Below, one piece after another: positions 1-5,122 of a stretch of DNA of 6,645 nt. The notes beneath the pieces are model-generated. The model was not told where the DNA came from. It saw only the letters and a program-made list of their open reading frames with translations, and searched no databases. The DNA comes from DALYLB01 sp046154695 (GTDB lineage: Bacteria > Acidobacteriota > Blastocatellia > RBC074), in contig JBJXFI010000050.1 of assembly GCA_046154695.1 (NCBI GenBank), positions 1 through 6,645 on the forward strand. Reading direction: 5' to 3'. A program made the position numbers and the translations under genes. Position 1 is the first letter of the stretch. The number at the start of each line of letters is the position of its first letter.

Positions 1-136
1 AAAGAATATCGCGAACCTTGTCGAGATTCCCCTGATTCATCAGGTCCGGCGAGGACGAGGGAGAGGCCGGTTGCGCGTGCGCCTCATCCGCTTCGCTCAC
101 CGGAAGCTGGATGACATTCTCTTCAGCACCATTCAT
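1..136 (-). CDS. N-terminal part of an unrecognised conserved-looking protein, cut by the window edge
   Basis: Only the first 45 codons are visible. The ATG at 136 is preceded by a perfect AGGAGG Shine-Dalgarno six bases upstream, so the start is well supported. The visible protein begins MNGAEENVIQLPVSEADEA. A Ser/Pro/Ala-rich, probably disordered linker follows, and then the segment NQGNLDKVRDILF, which looks like the beginning of a helical domain. A 'NLDKVRDILF' opening is reminiscent of conserved hypothetical proteins with a following coiled-coil region, but that is memory of a pattern and not a family assignment. No signal peptide or membrane segment is visible, so a cytoplasmic protein is likely. 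It lies downstream of the thiE-like gene on the same strand. A 342-bp gap with a large hairpin separates the two, so it is probably transcribed separately or only partly by read-through. Confidence 0.75.
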   Translation of the reverse strand, partial: MNGAEENVIQLPVSEADEAHAQPASPSSSPDLMNQGNLDKVRDIL

Positions 137-142
137 GGCAAT

Positions 143-148
143 CCTCCT
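143..148 (-). promoter_or_regulatory. Ribosome binding site of the left-edge gene
   Basis: The complement of 143-148 reads AGGAGG, a full match to the anti-Shine-Dalgarno sequence. It is separated by six bases from the ATG at 136-134. It fixes the start of the partial gene at the left edge. Confidence 0.75.
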
Positions 149-174
149 AGTAGGGTAACAGTTGTCATTCCGCT

Positions 175-200
175 TTCAGGCAATTGGCTGGCCGCCTGAA
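175..200. repeat. Small hairpin next to the large inverted repeat
   Basis: TTCAGGC at 175-181 is complementary to GCCTGAA at 194-200, giving a 7-bp stem with a 12-nt loop. It uses the same bases as the outermost left arm of the large hairpin, so the two structures are mutually exclusive alternatives in RNA. Confidence 0.45.
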
Positions 201-359
201 GGCCAATGGCATTAAGTTAAGGAAAAATGCAGGATAACGGAACAGACGGAAATAACGGAACAAACGAAACAGAACCAGGAAGCCCCCGTTTGTTCCGTTA
301 TTTCCGCGTGTTCCGTGCTCTCTTCTTTCGCTAACTTAACGCCATTGGCCTGAAGGCGG
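192..359. repeat. Large nested inverted repeat (about 168 bp), MITE-like or REP-like hairpin element
   Basis: Two pairs of arms are nested. The outer arms are 201-219 and 332-350: GGCCAATGGC pairs perfectly with 341-350, and TTAAGTTA (212-219) pairs with 332-339 after one mismatch. Beyond them, 194-200 and 351-358 continue with imperfect pairing. The inner arms are 247-265 and 288-306, 19 bp without a mismatch, closing a 22-nt loop (266-287). The pairing continues imperfectly at 233-246 against 307-320. The element fills the gap between the thiE-like gene and the left-edge gene. No transposase or coding sequence is inside it. Its size, symmetry and non-coding content fit a non-autonomous mobile element or a RAYT-type palindromic repeat. 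No target-site duplication was evident, and an individual hairpin acting as a regulator or transcription block cannot be excluded. Confidence 0.8.
234..269. repeat. 18-bp tandem duplication inside the left inner arm
   Basis: The bases 234-251 and 252-269 are two adjacent copies of ATAACGGAACARACGRAA, identical at 16 of 18 positions (differences at 245/263 and 249/267). The second copy forms most of the perfect inner stem of the large hairpin. The first copy pairs less well with 307-320. Confidence 0.7.
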
Positions 360-478
360 AACTCCGAACCTCCTGTTGCAAAGGGCGCGTGGGGAGCACG
401 TCAGACGATCGATCGGCATGCTCGATCGAGGGGAGAGGATACTTGATCGCGCGGATCGACTGCAACGTCTGCTCGACC

Positions 479-1159
479 TCATGGCGTTATCGGGTCCGGG
501 AGGGGCGGGGCGATTTCCGGGCGAAGCAGCGCGTGGATGTTGGATTCGATCGTTGCGGGGTCGGTAAAGAGGCGGATGGCCGCGATCCCGGCCGCGCCGC
601 GGCGCAAGGGCGCGAGGTAGTTTCGCATGGTAATCCCGCCAATCGCGAGGACGGGCATCTCGGCCGCGCGGCAGATTTCACCGAACCGTTCGAGGCCCAT
701 CTGCGGGCCATAGGCGCGTTTCGACGGCGTCTCGAAGACCGGCCCGCAGACGATGAAATCGGCGCCCGCGGCGGCGGCCGCTTCCCGCGGCGAATGGGTC
801 GAGGCGCCAATCAACAGATCGCGGAGGCCGGGAAGGCCGTGCGCGGTCAGCGCGTCCGCCAGCGGCAGGGAAGCGGCCCGCAGGTGCGCCCCATCGGCCC
901 CGGTCGCCAGTGCGGCTTCGATGTCGTCGTTGATCAGGATCTTCGCGCCGTGCGGCCGTGCGGCGCGAATGGCGTCCCGGACGAATTCACGCAACTCGTC
1001 CCTGGAAAGGTCGTTCTCGCGGATTTGAATGAGGTGGCATCCCGCCCGCGCCGCGCGGGCAATGGCTTCGATCTGATCACTGTCGCGGCGGAAGGCCCGG
1101 CGATCGGTGATCAGATACAGCAGCGGTCGTTGCGGCGGCAGCTTCCACATGAGTTTCAC
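479..1159 (-). CDS. thiE: Thiamine phosphate synthase/TenI superfamily protein (ThiE-like, divergent)
   Basis: The family is a TIM barrel. ThiE joins HMP-pyrophosphate and the thiazole phosphate to make thiamine phosphate in the cytoplasm, while TenI relatives isomerise the thiazole. With the GTG start the protein has 226 residues, the usual length. The landmarks appear in order: LYLITDRR at 14-21, LIQIREND at 43-50, LINDD at 75-79, GADGAHL at 87-93, GASTHS at 118-123, CGPVFETPSK at 138-147 and VLAIGGIT at 170-177. Two positions differ from classical ThiE. The Lys of the QIREK motif is Asn49, and the Asp of the usual HLGQED segment, a magnesium ligand, is replaced in HLRAAS (92-97). A TenI-like or altered function is therefore possible. 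GTG at 1159 is preferred because AAGGGAG lies seven bases upstream; ATG at 1150 is the alternative. The start overlaps the membrane-protein gene by 83 bases. Confidence 0.85.
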   Translation of the reverse strand: MKLMWKLPPQRPLLYLITDRRAFRRDSDQIEAIARAARAGCHLIQIRENDLSRDELREFVRDAIRAARPHGAKILINDDIEAALATGADGAHLRAASLPLADALTAHGLPGLRDLLIGASTHSPREAAAAAGADFIVCGPVFETPSKRAYGPQMGLERFGEICRAAEMPVLAIGGITMRNYLAPLRRGAAGIAAIRLFTDPATIESNIHALLRPEIAPPLPDPITP

Positions 1160-1490
1160 CCGAGGGCTCCCTTTCGGCTTCCCGCCCCAGGGCCGGCTCC
1201 TCCGGCCTTGCGGCCGGCCGGCCCGCCGCGGCGACCGCCTCGACGCTCTCCCGAAATTTGACGATGTCACGCAGACCCGCCAGGATATTCAAGACGCCGA
1301 GCCCCGTCACCGCCCCCCGCGCATAGCCGCTGGTCAGGACGCCGTGAAGCCACGACGCGCTCAGCTTGCCCGTGATGAAATAGAGGAAGAAATTGTCATC
1401 CCAGAACTGCGTCCAAGGCAGGATCAACAGCAGGATCCCGACTTCGAAGCAGATCAGAATATAGACGATGACGGTGATTTTGACTGACAT
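1077..1490 (-). CDS. Small membrane protein with two predicted helices and a disordered tail
   Basis: The 137-residue product begins MSVKITVIVYILICFEVGIL. A strongly hydrophobic helix spans about residues 5-25 and a second, weaker one about 57-72 (GYARGAVTGLGVLNILAGL). An aromatic-rich loop (PWTQFWDDNFFLYF, 25-38) lies between them. After about residue 85 the chain is Ala/Glu/Arg-rich and probably disordered. I recognise the type as a small hypothetical inner-membrane protein but cannot name a function. The last 27 residues are encoded in the stretch that also encodes the start of the thiE-like gene in another frame. The ATG at 1490 has no clear Shine-Dalgarno. A TTG at 1532 would add 14 residues that are not hydrophobic, so ATG is preferred. 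The gene follows the PDZ protein gene after about 96 bases on the same strand and may belong to the same transcript. Confidence 0.75.
   Translation of the reverse strand: MSVKITVIVYILICFEVGILLLILPWTQFWDDNFFLYFITGKLSASWLHGVLTSGYARGAVTGLGVLNILAGLRDIVKFRESVEAVAAAGRPAARPEEPALGREAEREPSGETHVEAAAATTAAVSDHRSPGLPPRQ
1167..1173 (-). promoter_or_regulatory. Ribosome binding site deciding the GTG start of the thiE-like gene
   Basis: The complement reads AAGGGAG, seven bases before the GTG at 1159. The in-frame ATG at 1150 would sit 16 bases away, too far for efficient use. The site lies within the coding sequence of the preceding membrane-protein gene, which suggests translational coupling or independent re-initiation. 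Confidence 0.5.
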
Positions 1491-1586
1491 CTGTATGTGC
1501 GCTGCGTCGATTCGTTGTTTCAAAACCGGCAAGGCGGTTAAAGCGGCAGGATAGCAGCTTGAAAACGGAGAGGCAACGCGGCCGAA

Positions 1587-1762
1587 TCAGCGTGTGAAAT
1601 TGAGTTTGATCAGTTGTTTTTGACGGGAAAGGGTGATTTCGGCGCTTCCGCTCGTCTGGGCATCGAGCGCGTTCAACAGGCTGGCCAGCGAGGCGATCTC
1701 CTGGCCGCCCACACTGGCGATCACATCGCCCGCCTGCAGGCCCGCCCGGGCGGCCTTGTTTT
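1587..1762 (-). pseudogene. C-terminal half of PDZ2, displaced into the -1 frame
   Basis: The reading frame that continues the PDZ protein is shifted by one base at the AAAA run (complement of 1759-1762). From there the -1 frame reads NKAARAGLQAGDVIASVGGQ, then EIASLASLLNALDAQ and on to the TGA at 1587. This is the second half of a PDZ domain, with the typical helix entry AARAGLQAGDVI. Adding one A to the run would give VTSVLEKNKAARAGLQAGD, exactly the spacing of a normal PDZ domain, and a total protein of about 526 residues. The main frame instead reads 13 unrelated residues to a stop at 1721. The best explanations are a homopolymer sequencing error or a recent inactivating indel. Programmed frameshifting is less likely because GAG-AAA-ACA is not a canonical slippery heptamer. 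Confidence 0.8.
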
Positions 1763-3166
1763 CTCGAGCACGGAGGTGACCAGAACACCGTTCGTCACGG
1801 CGAAGAAGCTCATCAATTGGGAGGTCAGCGGCTGCACCTCGAGCCCGTACAGCACGCGCAGCCGGATGTCGGGCGGAGCGGGGGAGGTGACCTGTCCCAC
1901 GAAGTTGCGCATCATATCCACGCGGGGTTCGAGTTTGCGGCGGCCGGGATCCAGAGGCGGCAGGGAATTGAGCTCTCCTTCCATCTCCTCCAGGCGCTGC
2001 GTGAAGGCGAAGAGCTGCTGTTCGGCCTCGCTCGCCGGCGCGGGAATCAGCTTGACCCGGAAGGTCTTGTATTCCGCCCCCCGGCGAACACGGATCGCGA
2101 TCTCGCAGTCGGGAGGGACCTGCCGCAGCGCCGTCGCCAATTGGGCATAGGTCTCGATCCGGCGATCGTTCAGGCCGAGCAGCACGTCTTTGGGGCGAAC
2201 GCCCGCCACCTCCGCCGGGCTGTCCGGCGCGATCGCCGTCACAACGACTCCCGGTTCGGGCGGCGACGGCGCGCTGAGCGCGGTCGGAATGACCGACCCG
2301 GTGTCCTTGCCCGTCACGCCGAGCCAGCCGAACGCCAGGCTCTTGTTCGTCCGGATCACCGCCTCCGCGATCGCCTGTACGCGCGAAATCGGATAGACCA
2401 GATGCCGGCCCTCGCTTCCCACATCGTAAATCGCCAGCCCGAAGACCGAATCGTCCTTCTCCAGAATCAGGCTGCAATCCTGCACCGGCGCCAGTTTCGG
2501 CGAGTGCAGATAATAGATCGGATTGGTGTCGGTATATCGAAAGTCGGCCGTCGCTTTTGCGATCAGGCCGGGATAGGCGAATCTGCGCGGGCGCTCGAAG
2601 GACATTCCCGGAATGTTGTTCAAATTCAGATTTGGATGGAACCCATAGAGGCGGATGTTCTGGCGCGGCGGCAGCTTCGACTGCACGGAGATCTGCGCGG
2701 GCGTGAAGCCGGCCCCCTCCGCGCGCAGGATGCACAATCCCGTGACCGGATCCATTCCCAGAAAACGCGCGGGAAACTGCTTCGTGCCGGCGGCGGCGGC
2801 CATGATCCCTTTCGGCGGATTGGCCGGCGACACATCGAACAACCGCGTCAGAATGTGTCCGTCCGCGTCGAGCACCACGCCCAGCGTCACCCGTTTTTTC
2901 CGCATCGAGGGCGCCGGCTCGCCATCGAGCGTCATGATGTTCTCTTCTCCCCCCAGTTGATTCGTCAGATCGATGGTTTGGGATACCCAGACCCAGCCCT
3001 TCGGCTCCGACTGGCGCAAGACGATGGAACTCTGCGTGGAAGTATCGGCGGAGGCGGGCGACGGGGCGGGAGCCGGACGCGGCGGCGCGGCCTTCCGCCG
3101 CTGCCCCGCGGCGGAACCGATCAATGCGAAGATCCAGAAGCAGACAATGAGGATTCGCGGCATCAT
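1721..3166 (-). CDS. Secreted HtrA-like protein: degenerate trypsin-fold domain plus PDZ domains (main frame, ends early at a frameshift)
   Basis: In this frame the product is 481 residues. Residues 1-21 (MMPRILIVCFWIFALIGSAA) are a clear signal peptide, followed by a Pro/Ala linker to about 45. Residues about 90-275 follow the HtrA pattern: GVVLDADGHILT (96-107), FLGMDPVTGL (135-144), VFGLAIY (241-247) and a HLVYPISRV segment (255-263) resembling the end of the protease domain. The catalytic positions look lost. HtrA's TNNHV is TRLFDV here, the Asp of TDLA is Gly143, and there is no GNSGG, only Ser232 in DCSL. PDZ1 spans about 280-375, with SPAEVAGVRPKDVLLGLNDRRI. A helical linker follows, and PDZ2 begins near 438 and breaks at Glu468. 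The upstream TTG extension at 3238 is rejected because the signal peptide begins at the ATG pair 3166/3163. No good Shine-Dalgarno is seen. The gene follows the anti-sigma gene, so periplasmic stress sensing or chaperoning is my inference. Confidence 0.8.
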   Translation of the reverse strand: MMPRILIVCFWIFALIGSAAGQRRKAAPPRPAPAPSPASADTSTQSSIVLRQSEPKGWVWVSQTIDLTNQLGGEENIMTLDGEPAPSMRKKRVTLGVVLDADGHILTRLFDVSPANPPKGIMAAAAGTKQFPARFLGMDPVTGLCILRAEGAGFTPAQISVQSKLPPRQNIRLYGFHPNLNLNNIPGMSFERPRRFAYPGLIAKATADFRYTDTNPIYYLHSPKLAPVQDCSLILEKDDSVFGLAIYDVGSEGRHLVYPISRVQAIAEAVIRTNKSLAFGWLGVTGKDTGSVIPTALSAPSPPEPGVVVTAIAPDSPAEVAGVRPKDVLLGLNDRRIETYAQLATALRQVPPDCEIAIRVRRGAEYKTFRVKLIPAPASEAEQQLFAFTQRLEEMEGELNSLPPLDPGRRKLEPRVDMMRNFVGQVTSPAPPDIRLRVLYGLEVQPLTSQLMSFFAVTNGVLVTSVLEKTRPPGRACRRAM

Positions 3167-3220
3167 GAAATAAAAACGTCGATCATTCAGCGGAAAAAAT
3201 CCGGCCGGAGAACGGACGAA

Positions 3221-3252
3221 GGCCGCAGGGTGATTCAAATCCGCCTGCGGCC
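3221..3252 (-). terminator. Hairpin after the anti-sigma gene, possible terminator or attenuator
   Basis: GGCCGCAGG (3221-3229) and CCTGCGGCC (3244-3252) form a perfect 9-bp GC-rich stem with a 14-nt loop. It begins 24 bases after the stop codon of the anti-sigma gene and 55 bases before the PDZ gene. On the minus-strand transcript only a weak T-rich tract follows immediately; a TTTTTT run comes about 25 bases later. It may partly reduce transcription into the PDZ gene or protect the 3' end of the sigma/anti-sigma message. Confidence 0.5.
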
Positions 3253-3275
3253 CGAAATGATCCGATCAAAAGATT

Positions 3276-3956
3276 CTAGAGGGACGGAAGGTACGCCACG
3301 CTCTTGGGCGCCACGGCCTCCGCGCCAATCAGGTTGCGGTCGGGAATGATCTGCCGAATCTCGCGGCTATAGATCCGGCTGCCGCCGGCCGCCAGATTCG
3401 CCTGATCCACCGTCGCCGCCGGTCGAACCGCGAGGGCCGCCGGACGCGCCGCCCGGGATGACCGAATCGCCGCCGACCTGATGGCCGCGGTCGCCGCGGT
3501 CGCGCCATCCGTGGGGATGTCCACCGCACGAACCGGCGCGATGCCGGCCCGCATCGCCACTTCATTCGTTCCCGCCGACGGAATGATCGGCTGGTCGCTT
3601 CCCTTGAAATAGAAGGTCGAGGCCGTCACCGCCACGGCGACCGCGGCCATTGCCGTCGCCGCCTGGCCGAACGAGAAGGACCGCGCCCAGAAACGATCCA
3701 ACAGGCCCGTGCCGCGCTGCTGCTCGGCTCTGGCCCGCGCCATTCGCGCGCGCAGACGGAAATCGAAATCGGCCGGCGCTTCCACCCGAGGCTGCGCCGC
3801 CAGCAAGGCCAGCAACGCGCTCGCCTCGTTCGCGTGACAGCGGCAGGCCGCGCACAAGCCCAGATGCGCCTTGACCGGCTCGCCATATCCCTGACGACGC
3901 GTCGCCGTGTCGATCGCCTCTTGAATCTGCTTGCAATTCATCTGCTTCGTCTCCAT
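3276..3956 (-). CDS. Anti-sigma factor with putative zinc finger and one membrane helix
   Basis: The 226-residue protein opens MNCKQIQEAID from residue 6 and has the H31-xxx-C35-xx-C38 signature of the zf-HC2 anti-sigma domain, with Cys8 also present. In this family the N-terminal domain sits in the cytoplasm and holds the cognate ECF sigma factor inactive. Residues about 97-117 (GQAATAMAAVAVAVTASTFYF) form a single transmembrane segment. The outer part (118-226) is Ala/Arg/Ile-rich, of low complexity, and not recognised. The gene follows the sigma gene by 103 bases on the same strand, the standard arrangement of a sigma/anti-sigma pair. The ATG at 3956 has purine-rich AAGGAAAGCGAAGAG before it; ATG at 3941 (residue 6) is a possible alternative. 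Release probably requires cleavage or a conformational change sensed outside the membrane. That is family knowledge and is not shown here. Confidence 0.88.
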   Translation of the reverse strand: METKQMNCKQIQEAIDTATRRQGYGEPVKAHLGLCAACRCHANEASALLALLAAQPRVEAPADFDFRLRARMARARAEQQRGTGLLDRFWARSFSFGQAATAMAAVAVAVTASTFYFKGSDQPIIPSAGTNEVAMRAGIAPVRAVDIPTDGATAATAAIRSAAIRSSRAARPAALAVRPAATVDQANLAAGGSRIYSREIRQIIPDRNLIGAEAVAPKSVAYLPSL

Positions 3957-4059
3957 CTCTTCGCTTTCCTTGCCGAAAGCTTTTGAATGTTCCCCGGCCT
4001 CTCAAACCCTGATGCCGCCGGCGAAGGGTACAACTCAACGACCTGTGTCGCGGGGCTCC

Positions 4060-4893
4060 TTAAAGATACTCTCGCAACTTTTCCTTCAACAGGTTTCGCG
4101 CCCGATTGATGCGCGATTTCACCGTGCCGACCGGAAGGTCGAGCACTTCCGCAATCTCTTCGTAACTCTTCTCTTCCATATCGCAGAGCACCAGCGCCGC
4201 CCGGTACTTCTCCGGCAAGGTTGCGATCGCCTTCGCCACCGCCACCCGCTGCTCCTGCGCGATCATCCCGTCATCCGCCATCCGCTGCTGCTTGTCCTCG
4301 ATCTCGACTTCGATCTCTTCGCTGTCCTTGTCTGAAAAGAACGTCGGCAGGGGAATCCACCGGCGGCGCTTCCGGGTCCTTAATTCACTGATCGCCAGGT
4401 TATGCGCGATTCGGTAAATATAGGTCGAAAAACTATAGGTCGCCTGGTATCGCTCCGCGCTCGTATAGACCCGCAGAAAGGTCTCCTGGCACAAATCCAC
4501 CGCCCGGTCGTAATCGTCAATCATCCGATAGACATAATTTGTGATTTGATTGCGATAGCGCCTGTGGAGCTCTTCAAAGGCCCTTTCATCACCGGTAAGC
4601 GTCGCCGCGAGCAGGGAGTGATCGTCGATTCGCTCCGATTTTTCCCCGCTCTCGCTCTTCTCATTGGACGTTGCGGGAAGCCGCTCAACCGACCCCGCCG
4701 GGATCCCCATCTCTCGCTCTGCTTCTTTTGCGTGCAAGGTCTGAGGCAGTCCGGCACTCAACGTCAATGTCGTCATCGGTGTATTGCCTGATTCAAATCG
4801 CCCGCCATCGTTCTCGTCGATGCTTTCGTCATCTTCGATCTCTTCGATTTCGTTTTCGAGCGATTCGGAGTCTTGGTGCGGAAGGTCAGTCAT
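4060..4893 (-). CDS. ECF-type RNA polymerase sigma factor (sigma-70 family) with acidic N-terminal extension
   Basis: The 277-residue product has the two domains of an ECF sigma factor. Sigma region 2 spans about residues 92-178, with GDERAFEELHRRYR (101-114), the core-binding DLCQETFLRVY (133-143) and FSTYIYRIAHNLAISELR (155-172). Region 4 spans about 224-275, with LPEKYRAALVLCDMEEKSYEEIAEVLDLPVGTVKSRI split over the helix-turn-helix and ending RARNLLKEKL. The first 90 residues are unusual for the family: strongly acidic (EIEEIEDDESIDEND at 15-29), polar and probably disordered. A second ATG at 4776 (residue 40) could be the real start. Neither start has a strong Shine-Dalgarno. The product should direct RNA polymerase to stress-regulated promoters when freed from the membrane anti-sigma factor encoded just downstream. 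No promoter motif of its own kind was recognised, so autoregulation cannot be claimed. Confidence 0.9.
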   Translation of the reverse strand: MTDLPHQDSESLENEIEEIEDDESIDENDGGRFESGNTPMTTLTLSAGLPQTLHAKEAEREMGIPAGSVERLPATSNEKSESGEKSERIDDHSLLAATLTGDERAFEELHRRYRNQITNYVYRMIDDYDRAVDLCQETFLRVYTSAERYQATYSFSTYIYRIAHNLAISELRTRKRRRWIPLPTFFSDKDSEEIEVEIEDKQQRMADDGMIAQEQRVAVAKAIATLPEKYRAALVLCDMEEKSYEEIAEVLDLPVGTVKSRINRARNLLKEKLREYL

Positions 4894-4894
4894 T

Positions 4895-4921
4895 CAAGAA
4901 TCACAAGAATCACGGGAATCA
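4895..4921. repeat. Three 9-bp tandem repeats just upstream of the sigma start
   Basis: CAAGAATCA occurs at 4895-4903 and 4904-4912, and as CGGGAATCA at 4913-4921. On the minus-strand message this is GATTCTTGTGATTCTTGA directly before the ATG at 4893, exactly where a ribosome binding site would be. No Shine-Dalgarno is visible there. The repeat may be a binding or slippage site, or may mean that the ATG at 4776 is the true start. Confidence 0.65.
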
Positions 4922-4957
4922 CCCTGCAACCGGAAAGGATCCGGATGTCCGGTCGCG

Positions 4958-4993
4958 TCCTTTTCCCGTTTTTCTTTCTTCTCTTCTTCTTTC
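4958..4993 (-). other. Purine-rich tract in the leader of the sigma message
   Basis: The plus strand is pyrimidine-only at 4958-4967 and 4969-4993. The minus-strand transcript therefore carries about 36 nearly uninterrupted purines, mostly GAA/AGA/AAG. The tract lies 65-100 bases before the sigma ATG. It could serve as an A/G-rich ribosome loading region, but the distance from the start is large. No coding sense is claimed. Confidence 0.4.
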
Positions 4994-5086
4994 AAATTAC
5001 TCAAATGAGCTTCAGTATCGTCGCAGACAGATGAGGCGTCTCTTCTTCCAATTCGATTGACAGTTGAAAACTGAGCGTGAATCGCT

Positions 5087-5114
5087 ATCTTAACTCTCAA
5101 TTTTTAATTATCAA
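5087..5114 (-). promoter_or_regulatory. Candidate sigma-70-type promoter for the sigma/anti-sigma transcript
   Basis: On the minus strand, TTGATA (complement of 5109-5114) and TAAGAT (complement of 5087-5092) are separated by 16 bases in a markedly AT-rich stretch. Transcription would begin near 5080 and give a leader of about 185 bases before the sigma ATG. The TTGATAG unit is duplicated (5109-5122), so a second -35 candidate exists with a poorer 23-base spacing. Confidence 0.4.
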
Positions 5115-5122
5115 CTATCAAC
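5109..5122. repeat. Tandem heptamer TATCAAC, two copies
   Basis: TATCAAC occurs at 5109-5115 and again at 5116-5122, within a locally AT-rich island (about 5090-5125) that contrasts with the GC-rich surroundings. It overlaps the end of the small ORF and the candidate promoter of the sigma gene. Confidence 0.5.

Noticed and set aside
364..378. AGGAGG on the minus strand next to the right arm of the large hairpin
   Set aside because: No start codon follows at a usable distance, so it is not counted as a ribosome binding site.
331..465. Minus-strand open frame of about 44 codons from a TTG, between the thiE-like gene and the large hairpin, ending in the hairpin arm
   Set aside because: The composition looks protein-like (LQSIRAIKYPLPSIEHADRS), but there is no ATG, no spaced Shine-Dalgarno and its end is made of repeat sequence. 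It could be a relic of an older gene.
389..1261. Long plus-strand open frame opposite the thiE-like gene
   Set aside because: It is antisense to a gene with clear ThiE-family motifs, and its composition (Arg/Gly/Ala-rich) is typical of a GC-rich shadow frame.
1817..3349. 510-codon plus-strand open frame
   Set aside because: It covers the PDZ protein on the opposite strand. The translation is Arg-rich without domain motifs, while the minus strand has signal peptide, protease-like and PDZ landmarks.
3562..4038. 158-codon minus-strand frame over the anti-sigma start
   Set aside because: It is a shadow of the anti-sigma gene in another frame and is Arg/Gly-rich without motifs.
4894..5100. 68-codon minus-strand frame ending right at the sigma ATG
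   Set aside because: It has only a TTG start without Shine-Dalgarno. It is Lys/Glu-rich because of the purine tract and reads through the promoter candidate and tandem repeats.
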